This document shows positions 36,114-45,252 of a stretch of DNA of 64,000 nucleotides, piece by piece. A program made the translations under genes and the position numbers. Within the stretch, counting starts at the first letter, position 1, and every line of letters starts with the position of its first letter. The DNA comes from Candidatus Binatus soli (GTDB lineage Bacteria > Desulfobacterota > Binatia > Binatales > Binataceae), in assembly GCA_002479255.1 (NCBI GenBank), contig DLMJ01000047.1:62001-126000 (forward strand). Direction: 5' to 3'. Below the pieces are notes generated by a model. That model had not been told where the DNA came from. It ran no database searches and saw nothing but the letters and a program-made list of their open reading frames with translations.

Positions 36114-36538
36114 GCGGCGTATCGCTCACCGTCGGCCGGGACACTCTCCCAGATTTGGCCACGAATCGAATAGCGTGGCTTGCCAGTTGGCCACGAGTGC
36201 AGCCGCAGAGGGCGGACCTGCCGTGCTCGTTTACTCTTCGTCACTTGATCGCTTTCAACCCCAATCGTCAGCGAAACACCAACAGCGTCGGCAACGTCGG
36301 CGACCGTGCGTAGCGTGAGATTGCGCCCGCCGGCCAAAAGCTGCGAAATAAAGCCCTTAGTCTTCCCAAGGCGCTTCGCGACTTCCGATCTCGTCAGCCC
36401 AGATTCTTGGATAGCGGCTGACAAAGCTTCCGTCACTTCCAGAATCAATTCTTCTTGTCTGAGGAGTCGTCGATTTTCGGTCGAAGACCGTTCGAAGCGC
36501 TCGACTTCGGTCGGACCAGGCAATCTTTCAATGTCCAT
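36110..36538 (-). CDS. HigA-like XRE antitoxin with C-terminal extension
   Basis: About 142 residues from MDIERLPG (36538), which has TGAGGCG upstream; the frame extends to 36559. The HTH lies in the middle: LTRSEVAKRLGKTKGFISQL followed by LLAGGRNLTLRTVADVADAVG. After it come about 45 basic residues with two Trp (HSWPTG and GQIWES). Such a tail is where the chaperone-addiction segment of TAC antitoxins lies. It would neutralise the upstream toxin and repress the operon. It overlaps both neighbours. Confidence 0.82.
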   Translation of the reverse strand: MDIERLPGPTEVERFERSSTENRRLLRQEELILEVTEALSAAIQESGLTRSEVAKRLGKTKGFISQLLAGGRNLTLRTVADVADAVGVSLTIGVESDQVTKSKRARQVRPLRLHSWPTGKPRYSIRGQIWESVPADGERYAA

Positions 36539-36938
36539 GCTGCGCCTCATAATCGTCATTTTCTGCCAATACGCGAACCGCCCGTTCGATCACGGCCGGG
36601 TCGAGGCGATCTTTTTTCTTTTGTTCGTACGCCGCAATTAAAAATCTCCCGCCCGGACGGAAATCGTCCAGAAAGCGATCCTGGAACCGCTTAAACTCTC
36701 GCAACTCTGAGCCGCGCTGTCCTCCCTTGTCGCCAAGCTTATGAAATAAGTCACCGTTGTTGATCAGTCCGGTTTCTGCGAGTCGCTGAAAAAGGGCGCC
36801 CATCTTAGCTCTTCTCTCGGCGGTCAGTCGTTCGTAGTCTGTGCGTGCTGGCAGGTAACCTCCCTGTCCACGGCCCACTCCACCGTTCCCCAGGTTCCCC
36901 TCGCTACTACGCGGTCCACGCCTTGACCTTGGATTCAT
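36528..36938 (-). CDS. Predicted HigB/RelE-superfamily toxin
   Basis: 136 residues. The first 45 are Gly/Arg-rich and may not be translated; an internal Met (36803) is a possible start. The rest follows the Gp49/HigB pattern: LFHKLGDKGG, then ELREFKRFQDRFL, GRFLIAAYEQKKKDRLDP and VIERAVRVLAEND, corresponding to the FxKKxxxTPxxEIExA segment of ribosome-dependent mRNA interferases. The assignment leans on position: first gene, overlapping an XRE antitoxin followed by a SecB-like chaperone. Confidence 0.6.
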   Translation of the reverse strand: MNPRSRRGPRSSEGNLGNGGVGRGQGGYLPARTDYERLTAERRAKMGALFQRLAETGLINNGDLFHKLGDKGGQRGSELREFKRFQDRFLDDFRPGGRFLIAAYEQKKKDRLDPAVIERAVRVLAENDDYEAQHGH

Positions 36939-36951
36939 CCCTCGTCCAGTA

Positions 36952-36979
36952 AGTTTACATATAACTAAACCACAGTCAA
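36952..36979 (-). promoter_or_regulatory. Promoter and operator of the TAC operon
   Basis: On the minus strand TTGACT (36979-36974) is 16 bases from TAAACT (36957-36952). The inverted repeat GTTTA-N8-TAAAC (36953-36970) covers the -10 and spacer, as expected for autorepression by the antitoxin. The start point would fall within about 10 bases of the toxin ATG, implying a near-leaderless mRNA. The rest of the gap to 37225 shows no gene. Confidence 0.5.
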
Positions 36980-37225
36980 CCGGCGGCCGGGGCAGGCGGG
37001 GCGGGCCAGATCGGACGGCGTGAGATGAATATTCACCCGCGCGGCCTGGAAGGCGACTTTCAGCGAGCTATTGAACGATAGCTGAAAAGGGCCGCTTTTG
37101 TCCTCACCCACTGGCCGTCCTCCGCGCAACCGAGGCAATTTGGCTCGGCGCGCGGCGCGATGGGGCGGCTTCGAGTTTAATTCCTTGACTTGCTTGCGGG
37201 CGGCGGACTTAGATGATCGCAAGCT

Positions 37226-38650
37226 ATGCGCATCACGATCGTTGGCAATCATCGCCGTCTGGTTCCGATGGCGGCGCTCGGTACCCTTCTATGCCTGGCC
37301 GCTTCGGCGCCGGCGCGCGCGGGAATCGCGGACGCGGTCAAGGCCCAGACGCTTCCCAACGGGCTCAGAGTGCTGGTGCTGGAAAATCACAAGGCGCCGC
37401 TGGCGATCTTCAACGTCTTCTACCGCGTCGGCTCGCGCAACGAGCAGATGGGCAAGACGGGGCTGTCGCATCTGTGCGAGCATCTGATGTTCAAGGGCAC
37501 CAAGAAGCTGGGTCCCGAAGAGTTCTCGCAGATCATCCAGCAAAACGGCGGGATGGATAACGCGTTCACGGAAACGGACTTCACGGACTATTTCGAGAAG
37601 ATCACCAAGGATCACCTCGACGTGCCTATCACGCTCGAAGCCGATCGGATGGCCAACTTCGAGCCCAAAGATTTCGACAAAGAGAAGCACGTCGTGCTCG
37701 AAGAGCGGCGGCTGCGCACCGATGACAATCCGGAGGACGCGCTCGACGAGATGGTCCGCGCGCAAGCGTACCTGGCGCATCCGTACCACTGGCCGGTGAT
37801 CGGATGGTTCCACGACGTTGACGGGCTGACGCTGGCGGACGCGATGGCGTATCACAAAATCTATTACTCGCCGCAAAACGCGCTGATCGTGGCCGTCGGC
37901 GACTTCAACGCCGACCAGGTGCTCAAGCAAATCAGCGAGGCGTTCGCGGGGATCAAGAACGGTCCCAAGCCGCCGCCGGTCGCGGAACTCGAGCCGCCGC
38001 AAGAAGGAACCCGGCACGTCGAACTGAAGCACGCGGCCAATCTTCCGGCGTTCGAAGAGGCATATCACGTGCCGAATATTTTCAGCCCCGACAGTTACGC
38101 GCTCGAAGTGGCTTCGGAAATTCTGAGCGATGGCCAGAGCTCGCGGCTCTACAAGAAGCTGGTCGTCGAAAAGCAGATGGTGGTCGATATCGGCGCCGGC
38201 TACGAGATGACCTCGTTCGATCCGGGATTGTTCATCGTGTCGGCGCAGATGCGTCCCGGCGTGAAGGCGGCGGACACCCAGGCCGAAGTCGAAAAGGAGA
38301 TCGCCGCGCTGCGCGACACTCCGGTCGGCGCGGAGGAATTGCAGAAGGCCAAGAACCTCGAGCAGGCGCAATACGTGTTCGGGCAGGACTCGATCATGCG
38401 CGAGGCCGAAATGCTCGGAATGTACGAAATGCTCGGCGACTACCATCTCGTCGACAAGTACCTGGACGGAATCGACAAGGTGACCGCGGCTCAAGTCCAG
38501 CGGGTCGCGAAAACTTATTTGGTCGCGGCCAACATGACCGAAGGCGTGCTGGTACCGACCGGCGTTCTGCCGCATGGGGGCGGAGGATTGAGTGGCGGAG
38601 AGTTGCGCCATGCTCCCGACGCGGGCGAGACCGCCGAGGCGATCCGATGA
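37226..38650 (+). CDS. M16 zinc peptidase (active subunit)
   Basis: A 474-residue insulinase-family protein with signal peptide (LGTLLCLAASAPARA). The inverted zinc motif HLCEH (HxxEH) is in GLSHLCEHLMFKGT, and the downstream Glu is supplied by the VVLEERRLRTDDNPEDAL region. It is the catalytic half of a periplasmic M16 pair. The stop overlaps the start of the second M16 gene (ATGA), so the two are co-expressed, probably as a heterodimer. Confidence 0.93.
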   Translation: MRITIVGNHRRLVPMAALGTLLCLAASAPARAGIADAVKAQTLPNGLRVLVLENHKAPLAIFNVFYRVGSRNEQMGKTGLSHLCEHLMFKGTKKLGPEEFSQIIQQNGGMDNAFTETDFTDYFEKITKDHLDVPITLEADRMANFEPKDFDKEKHVVLEERRLRTDDNPEDALDEMVRAQAYLAHPYHWPVIGWFHDVDGLTLADAMAYHKIYYSPQNALIVAVGDFNADQVLKQISEAFAGIKNGPKPPPVAELEPPQEGTRHVELKHAANLPAFEEAYHVPNIFSPDSYALEVASEILSDGQSSRLYKKLVVEKQMVVDIGAGYEMTSFDPGLFIVSAQMRPGVKAADTQAEVEKEIAALRDTPVGAEELQKAKNLEQAQYVFGQDSIMREAEMLGMYEMLGDYHLVDKYLDGIDKVTAAQVQRVAKTYLVAANMTEGVLVPTGVLPHGGGGLSGGELRHAPDAGETAEAIR

Positions 38651-40041
38651 GCGGCGCGGCAGACCGGATGAAGATGTTTGCTTTGGCTTTCGTTGGCGTC
38701 ACGGCAATCGCGGCGTTGGTCTTCGCGGCCTCGCCGGTGCATGCACTCGAAATCAAGCGGATGACGCTCAGCAACGGCGCGGTCCTGCTCGTCTCGGAAG
38801 AGCATCGACTGCCGATGGTGACGATGATGATCGAGTTTGACGCGGGCACGCGGCGCGACCCCAAGGGCAAGGAAGGGTTGGCCGCGCTGACGGCGGAATG
38901 CCTTTCGCAGGGCACCAAGGAACTCACCGCGCCGGAGTTCGATCAGAAAGTCGATTTCATGGGCAGTTCGGTCGGGGTGTCGGCCGGCCGCGATTATTCG
39001 ACCGCCGGGATGACGACGCTGAAGAAGTACCAAGGCGATACGCTCAAGCTGCTGGCGGGAATCCTGACGGATCCCGGACTTCGGCAGGCCGATATCGAAC
39101 GCAAACGCGCCGAGCAGGTCGCGGAAATCAAAGCGGCGGAAGAACAACCAGGCTACGCCGCGGACGTGGAATTCATAAAAGACTTGTTCGGCGACTCGCC
39201 GTACGGGCATCCGGGCGAAGGCTCGCCGGAATCGGCCGGCAAACTCAGCGCTGACGACGTGCGCGGCTTCTACCGCGACAATTACAAGCTTGGCAGCGCG
39301 ATCATCGCGGTGGCCGGCGATGTGACCGCCGACGAAGTTAAAATATCACTTGAAAAAGAGCTGGCCGGCCTCTCCGGTTCCGTCGCGCCGCAAGCTGAAC
39401 CGCCGCCAATCAAGGTCGCACCGGGTCTTCATGTGAAACTGATCGATCGAAACGTCGTGCAAGCCAACATCATAATGGGTTCCGGCGGCGTGGCGCGGTC
39501 GAATCCCGATTTTTACCGGCTCAAGGTGATGAACTACATACTTGGCGGCGGCGGATTTTCCTCGCGCCTGGTGAAGATCGTTCGCAGCCAGCACGGACTC
39601 GCCTACTCGGTCGACAGCGGTTTCGAGCCGGGCAAGTACCAGGGCGCATTCACAATCAGCCTTCAAACCAAGAACCAGAGTTCGAACCAGGCAATCGATT
39701 TGATCCTGCAGCAGCTTCGCGAGATCCAGGAAAAACCGGTCAGCGACGCCGAACTGGATGGCGCGAAAAAGTTTCTTATCGGCAGCTTCCCGCTGGGGCT
39801 CGAGCGGCAGAGCGCGATTGCGTCCTTCATGGTGCAGGTCGAGTTCTACGGCCTGGGGCTCGACTACGCGGAGCAGTATCCAAAGCTGATCGGATCGGTC
39901 ACCAAGGATGAAGTACTGGCGGTTGCAAAAAAATATCTGCACCCCGATTCGATGATCGTCGTCGCGGCCGCGAACCAGAGCGAAGCGAAGATCAAAACCC
40001 CGCAGATGGAGAAGGCCGCCGACGCCGCCAGCGCGCAATAG
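38647..40041 (+). CDS. M16 peptidase-like protein (non-catalytic subunit)
   Basis: 464 residues with signal peptide (ALAFVGVTAIAALVFAASPVHA). The fold is M16 (MTLSNGAVLLVSEEHRLPMV, YGHPGEGSPESAG, YILGGGGFSSRL), but the zinc motif is replaced (GLAALTAECL instead of HxxEH), so it cannot bind zinc in the usual way. The R/Y-type residues of the partner subunit are present in QHGLAYSVDSGF. It forms the usual active/inactive pair with the preceding gene. Confidence 0.92.
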   Translation: MSGAADRMKMFALAFVGVTAIAALVFAASPVHALEIKRMTLSNGAVLLVSEEHRLPMVTMMIEFDAGTRRDPKGKEGLAALTAECLSQGTKELTAPEFDQKVDFMGSSVGVSAGRDYSTAGMTTLKKYQGDTLKLLAGILTDPGLRQADIERKRAEQVAEIKAAEEQPGYAADVEFIKDLFGDSPYGHPGEGSPESAGKLSADDVRGFYRDNYKLGSAIIAVAGDVTADEVKISLEKELAGLSGSVAPQAEPPPIKVAPGLHVKLIDRNVVQANIIMGSGGVARSNPDFYRLKVMNYILGGGGFSSRLVKIVRSQHGLAYSVDSGFEPGKYQGAFTISLQTKNQSSNQAIDLILQQLREIQEKPVSDAELDGAKKFLIGSFPLGLERQSAIASFMVQVEFYGLGLDYAEQYPKLIGSVTKDEVLAVAKKYLHPDSMIVVAAANQSEAKIKTPQMEKAADAASAQ

Positions 40042-40148
40042 GGCCGCCAGCGAGCAGGATCCGCACGCGCTTGCGCCGTTTGCGCGCGTCGCGGACGGAC
40101 GGATAATCCTACGACAGTGCGGCCGGGACGGAATCGTGAGTGCGCGGA

Positions 40149-42983
40149 CTATGCGGCGGCGCGATGGTTGAGCACCTGGCGCAGAAAGCCGGCGGTGTAT
40201 GAAGCCTTCACGCCGGCGACTTCCTCGGGCGTGCCTTTTGCGACTACATTGCCGCCGCGATCGCCGCCCTCGGGCCCGAGATCGATCAGGTAGTCGGCCG
40301 TCTTGATAACGTCGAGGTTGTGCTCGATCACGACGATGGTGTTGCCCGCGTCGGCGAGGCGGCCGAGCACACCGAGCAACTTTTTGATGTCGTCGAAATG
40401 CAGTCCGGTCGTTGGCTCATCGAGGATATAAAATGTGCGGCCGGTCGCGCGCCGCGCGAGTTCCTTGGCGAGCTTGATGCGCTGGGCCTCGCCACCCGAC
40501 AGGGTCGTCGCGGACTGGCCGAGATGAATGTAATCGAGGCCAACGTCGCGCAGCGTTTCGAGCTTCTGGCGAATTGGAGGAACTGAGCCGAGGAATTCGA
40601 CCGCGTCGAGCACGGTCATGTTGAGAACCTCGGCGATATTCTTGCCCTTGTATTGAATTTCCAGCGTGTCGCGATTGTAGCGCTTGCCCGCGCATACCTC
40701 GCAGGTAACGTAAACGTCCGGCAGAAAGTGCATCTCGATTCGAATGATGCCGTCGCCTTCGCACGCTTCGCATCGTCCGCCCTTGATGTTGAACGAAAAT
40801 CGCCCCGGCCCGTAACCGCGCATGCGCGCCTCCGGCAATTGCGCAAACAGCTCGCGGATATGGGTGAACAGGCCGGTGTAGGTCGCGGGATTCGAGCGCG
40901 GCGTGCGTCCGATCGGGCTTTGATCGACGTGAATAACCTTGTCGAGATGCTCGACGCCGTCGAGCGTCTTGTACGCGCCGGCACGTTCGCGGCTGTGATT
41001 CAGTTTCTGCGAGAGCGCGCGATACACGGTGTCGAGCACGAGCGTGGATTTCCCGGAACCTGAAACGCCGGTGACGCAGGTGATGACGCCGAGCGGAATC
41101 GCGACCGTAAGATCGCGCAGATTGTTTTCGTGCGCGCCTTTGACCGTCAGCCATCGGCCCGAGAGCTTCCGGCGCCGGGACGGCACGGGAATCTCGATTT
41201 GCCCCGAGAGATACTTGCCGGTGAGTGAGTTTTCATCGCGCATCACATCCTCGGGAGTGCCCTGCGAAACGACGTAGCCGCCGTGAATTCCGGCGCCCGG
41301 TCCCATGTCGATCAGATGATCGGCCTCGAGCATCGTTTCGCGATCGTGCTCGACCACCAGCACGGTGTTGCCGAGTTCCTTGAGGCGCTTGAGCGTCGCC
41401 AGCAGGCGCTGATTGTCGCGCTGATGAAGTCCGATCGACGGTTCGTCGAGGATGTAAAGCACGCCGACGAGGCTCGATCCGATTTGAGTGGCGAGACGGA
41501 TGCGCTGGCCCTCGCCACCGGAGAGACTTCCCGACGGGCGATCGAGCGTCAGGTACTCGAGTCCGACGTCGGCAAGAAAATTCAGCCGCTCGCGGATTTC
41601 CTTCAAAATGAGCTTCGCGATTTCCGCTTCCTGCGCACTCAGCTTCGGTGCGGCGAAAAACGCGAGTGCCTGCTTGATCGACATCGCCGTCACTTCCGAA
41701 ATCGACTTGCCGTTGAAGCGGACGTACAGGCTTTCCTTCTTGAGCCGCGCGCCGTTGCAGGTCGGACACGGCCGCATGTTCATGTACGCCTCGAGAAACT
41801 CGCGCACGCCTTCGGACTCGGTTTCCTTGTAGCGGCGATCCAGCCACTGCAGCACTCCCTCGAACGTTTTCGAGTACTCGGCGCGATGATGCCCGCGCTG
41901 GTAGGCGAACTCGATCTCCTCGGTCCCCGAGCCGTACATGATCGCCTTGCTCACCTTGAGCGGTATTTCCTTCCACGGCTGATCGAGGCTGAACTTGTAA
42001 TGCCTGGCGAGCGCGTCGAGCACCGGCTGCAGATAGTTCATCGTCGCCCACGGAGCGATCGCGCCATCGGAGATGCTCAAGTCCTCGTTTTGCACGACCA
42101 GCTCGGGATCGAAATACATGATCGATCCGATTCCCGAGCATTCCACGCAGGCGCCGTGGGGGCTGTTGAACGAGAACATCCGGGGCGCGATTTCCGGATA
42201 CGAGATTCCGCAATCGACGCAGGCGAAGCGCTGGCTGAAATAGATCTCGCTCTCGTTCTTGGGCCCGTCCAGGCGCTCGACCTTGAGCAGGTCCTGCCCA
42301 TACTTGAAGGCAACTTCAAGCGAGTCCGACAAGCGCTTCTCGATTCCCTTGCGGATCGCGAGCCGATCGACCATCACTTCGATGGTGTGGCGCTGGTTCT
42401 TGTTCAGCGCCGGCTCCTCGCCGAGTTCATAGAGCTTGCCGTCGATCTTCACGCGCACGAAACCCGCGCGCTTCATCTCGGACAATTCCTTGCGATACTC
42501 GCCCTTGCGATCGCGGACAATCGGCGCGAGCACGTGAATCCTCGCCCCGTCGGACCATCCCATGATCCGGTCAACGATCTGCTGCACGCTCTGCTGAGTG
42601 ATTTCGCGGCCGCAGTTGTAGCAGAACGCGTGTCCCACCCGCGCGAATAGCAGGCGCAGGTAGTCGTAGATTTCGGTGATAGTGGCCACCGTCGAGCGCG
42701 GATTGCGCGAGGTGGTCTTCTGCTCGATCGAGATTGCGGGCGACAATCCTTCGATCGAATCGACGTCGGGCTTTTCCATCTGTTCGAGGAACTGGCGCGC
42801 GTAGGCCGACAGCGATTCGACGTAGCGGCGCTGACCCTCGGCGTAAATCGTGTCGAAGGCGAGCGATGATTTTCCCGAACCGGAGAGTCCGGTGATCACG
42901 ACCAGTCGATCGCGCGGAATCTCGAGATCGATGTTCTTGAGATTGTGCTCGCGCGCGCCCTTGATGACGATTCGATCGGCCAT
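40149..42983 (-). CDS. uvrA: Excinuclease ABC subunit A
   Basis: 944 residues, full length. Two ABC ATPase modules are present: Walker A GLSGSGKSS and GVSGSGKST, signatures SGGEGQRI and SGGEAQRI. A zinc-finger cluster includes CEACEGDG and CEVCAGKR. It senses DNA damage in nucleotide excision repair. It is the last gene of the mfd-ppiC-pdxA-uvrA run and starts six bases after the pdxA stop. Confidence 0.99.
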   Translation of the reverse strand: MADRIVIKGAREHNLKNIDLEIPRDRLVVITGLSGSGKSSLAFDTIYAEGQRRYVESLSAYARQFLEQMEKPDVDSIEGLSPAISIEQKTTSRNPRSTVATITEIYDYLRLLFARVGHAFCYNCGREITQQSVQQIVDRIMGWSDGARIHVLAPIVRDRKGEYRKELSEMKRAGFVRVKIDGKLYELGEEPALNKNQRHTIEVMVDRLAIRKGIEKRLSDSLEVAFKYGQDLLKVERLDGPKNESEIYFSQRFACVDCGISYPEIAPRMFSFNSPHGACVECSGIGSIMYFDPELVVQNEDLSISDGAIAPWATMNYLQPVLDALARHYKFSLDQPWKEIPLKVSKAIMYGSGTEEIEFAYQRGHHRAEYSKTFEGVLQWLDRRYKETESEGVREFLEAYMNMRPCPTCNGARLKKESLYVRFNGKSISEVTAMSIKQALAFFAAPKLSAQEAEIAKLILKEIRERLNFLADVGLEYLTLDRPSGSLSGGEGQRIRLATQIGSSLVGVLYILDEPSIGLHQRDNQRLLATLKRLKELGNTVLVVEHDRETMLEADHLIDMGPGAGIHGGYVVSQGTPEDVMRDENSLTGKYLSGQIEIPVPSRRRKLSGRWLTVKGAHENNLRDLTVAIPLGVITCVTGVSGSGKSTLVLDTVYRALSQKLNHSRERAGAYKTLDGVEHLDKVIHVDQSPIGRTPRSNPATYTGLFTHIRELFAQLPEARMRGYGPGRFSFNIKGGRCEACEGDGIIRIEMHFLPDVYVTCEVCAGKRYNRDTLEIQYKGKNIAEVLNMTVLDAVEFLGSVPPIRQKLETLRDVGLDYIHLGQSATTLSGGEAQRIKLAKELARRATGRTFYILDEPTTGLHFDDIKKLLGVLGRLADAGNTIVVIEHNLDVIKTADYLIDLGPEGGDRGGNVVAKGTPEEVAGVKASYTAGFLRQVLNHRAAA

Positions 42984-42989
42984 CGTTGC

Positions 42990-44039
42990 TTACGCCGAAG
43001 CCCGCCGCCCGGTCTTTTCGCGTCCCGTCACGGCCCGCCACGCATATTCGATCGCGGCAATCATGCTCGACGGATTTGCAATTCCCTTTCCTGCTATGTC
43101 GAACGCCGTTCCGTGGTCGGGCGAGGTGCGGACGAACGGCAATCCGAGCGTGACGTTCACCGCACGATCAAACTCCAGCGTCTTGACCGCAATCAAGCCC
43201 TGGTCGTGATACATCGCAACCGCAGCGTCGAAGTTAAACGAACCCGCCTTGCGGATGAACGCGGTGTCCGGTGCGAGCGGACCGAATGCGTCGATGCCGT
43301 CACGCTGCGCGCGTCGAATCGCCGGTGCGATCACGCGGATTTCCTCATCACCGAACATCCCGCCTTCACCCGCATGAGGATTCAATCCGAGCACCGCGAT
43401 TCGCGGTCGTGCAACGCCAACCGCGCCGCGCAAATGCGCAGAGAGCAGACGAATCGTGTCCAGGACATTGCGCTGCGTCAGTGCGGACGCCACTTTTGCA
43501 AATCCCATATGCGCAGTCACCAGCGCTACCGTCAGCTCGCCGCCCACGAACATCATGCGCCACAGCCGGGTTCGCGCCAGATGTGCAAGCAGTTCCGAAT
43601 GCCCGGGGAAATGATGCCCCGCGCGGTTCATCCAATCCTTGCTGATCGGCGCGGTCACCAGCGCGTCAGCGTCGCCGCTCATCGCCATCCGCGCGCCGGT
43701 TACGATGTAGTCATACGCGGCGCCGCCGCCCTCAACCGTGGGATGCCCCGGGCGAATTGCGCGCGCCGGCAAACTCGATATGGAAAGTACGCCGAGGCCT
43801 TTGGTCAGACGAATCGGCGGCTGACCAGGATGCCATTGGGATGGAGCCGGCACGTCGGTCAGGCGGGCGGCGGCCGCGCGCATCGCGGACAAATCGCCGA
43901 CTACCGCAATCGACGGCGCGCTGCGGCGGCTCGAAAGCGCCGCTGCCGCCTTGAGGATCACCTCGGGCCCGACGCCCGCCGGATCGCCCATGCTGATCGC
44001 CAACCGCGGCGGCGTCTTTCGTCTGAGCGCCGTCATCAT
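42990..44039 (-). CDS. pdxA: 4-hydroxythreonine-4-phosphate dehydrogenase
   Basis: A 349-residue NAD-dependent enzyme of vitamin B6 synthesis. Typical segments are ISMGDPAGVGPEVILKA, ALVTAPISK, GHSELLAHL, LGLNPHAGEGG, and YHDQGLIAVKTL, followed by RTSPDHGTAFDIAGKG. The His and Asp metal ligands are kept. It sits between the parvulin gene and uvrA with almost no spacing. Confidence 0.98.
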   Translation of the reverse strand: MMTALRRKTPPRLAISMGDPAGVGPEVILKAAAALSSRRSAPSIAVVGDLSAMRAAAARLTDVPAPSQWHPGQPPIRLTKGLGVLSISSLPARAIRPGHPTVEGGGAAYDYIVTGARMAMSGDADALVTAPISKDWMNRAGHHFPGHSELLAHLARTRLWRMMFVGGELTVALVTAHMGFAKVASALTQRNVLDTIRLLSAHLRGAVGVARPRIAVLGLNPHAGEGGMFGDEEIRVIAPAIRRAQRDGIDAFGPLAPDTAFIRKAGSFNFDAAVAMYHDQGLIAVKTLEFDRAVNVTLGLPFVRTSPDHGTAFDIAGKGIANPSSMIAAIEYAWRAVTGREKTGRRASA

Positions 44040-45248
44040 CTAGTACATGGTCTCGACGTAATGCTGCTTGACAAGATCGGAGTCAACCCACTTCTGGAGC
44101 TGCGCGCCGGATTGCTGATCGATCAGCTGAGCGCGAATCGGCGCCTTGACATCGTTGAGCGGCTGCACGCCCGGCACTTCGTGTTCTTCGAGCTTGACGA
44201 CATGAATGCCGTGGCTGGTGCGAACCGGCGCCGAAATTTCGCCGGGCTTGAGCGGCTTTACCGCGGCCAGAATCTGGTCCATGACGTCGGACGGCGCGAA
44301 CCATCCGAGTTCGCCGCCGTTGGACTTTGATTCGTCGTCCGAATACAGGCGCGCGAGATCGCCGAAGTCGTCGCCCTTGGCTGCGCGCGCGCGAATCATG
44401 TCGGCTTTCTTTTGCGCGGCGGACACTTGCGCGGCGGTCGGGTTGGGCGGCAGCGCGATCAGAATCTGCGCGAGCTTGAGACGCTCCCTGGTAATCGTGA
44501 AGTCTTCCTTGTGGGCATCATAGTAGGCCTTGATGTCGGCGTCGGGCACGTCGATTTTCGCGCGGACTTCCTGCTCGATCATCATTGCTCTTTCGATATC
44601 GAGGCGCGCCCGCTTGCGCACTTCGTCGTAGCTCAGCCCGCTCGCCCGTAGTTGCGCGCGGAATTCCGCATCGCTCATGTGCTTGTCCTGCCGCAACTGC
44701 TGGATGTACCTGTCGATCTGCGCCTCATCGACCTTGTCATCGTACTTCTTCACTTCCTGTTCGAGCAATTTCTCTCCGATCAAGGCCTTCACCGCGACCT
44801 TGGCGGTGTCCGAAGAAGCGAAATCGTCGGTCTGAATCGGCTGGCCGCGCTGAGCCGCGAAATCTTTGACCTCCCGCATCGTGATCGGCTCGCCGTCGAC
44901 GCTGGCGACGACACGATCCAACGCCGGCGTGCTCGGTTCCGCCGGCTCATCCGAGGCAACGGGCGCTGGCGGGGGCGGCGGTTCGTCCGATTGCGCCTCG
45001 GCGACCGGATTCGGAGCCGGCTTCCCCGTCCGCGAAGGGTTGGCCGCTCCAGGCGACGCCGACGCCGATGGCGCCGTCACTGTGGAAGAAGCGGCCGCCT
45101 GTTTGAAAATATCGAAAGCGCCGGGTTTGAGGAGATCCAGCGAGCAACCCGAAACCGCGCCCGCCAGGACAATTCCCAGCGACGCCGCCAACGCCGTCGT
45201 CACGGCGCATCGCGCGCCGGCACGCGGGGACAATCTTCCGTTCTGCAT
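44040..45248 (-). CDS. SurA/PpiC-type peptidyl-prolyl isomerase lipoprotein
   Basis: 402 residues from the Met at 45248. The lipobox is VSGC after ALAASLGIVLAGA. A Pro/Ala/Ser-rich linker (about residues 40-105) precedes a SurA-like N-terminal helical domain and a parvulin domain (RLKLAQILIALPPNP, ADMIRARAAKGDDFGDLARLYS, GGELGWF, ISAPVRTSHGIHVVKL). It would assist outer-membrane protein folding in the periplasm. It directly follows mfd. Confidence 0.92.
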   Translation of the reverse strand: MQNGRLSPRAGARCAVTTALAASLGIVLAGAVSGCSLDLLKPGAFDIFKQAAASSTVTAPSASASPGAANPSRTGKPAPNPVAEAQSDEPPPPPAPVASDEPAEPSTPALDRVVASVDGEPITMREVKDFAAQRGQPIQTDDFASSDTAKVAVKALIGEKLLEQEVKKYDDKVDEAQIDRYIQQLRQDKHMSDAEFRAQLRASGLSYDEVRKRARLDIERAMMIEQEVRAKIDVPDADIKAYYDAHKEDFTITRERLKLAQILIALPPNPTAAQVSAAQKKADMIRARAAKGDDFGDLARLYSDDESKSNGGELGWFAPSDVMDQILAAVKPLKPGEISAPVRTSHGIHVVKLEEHEVPGVQPLNDVKAPIRAQLIDQQSGAQLQKWVDSDLVKQHYVETMY

Positions 45249-45252
45249 CAGT

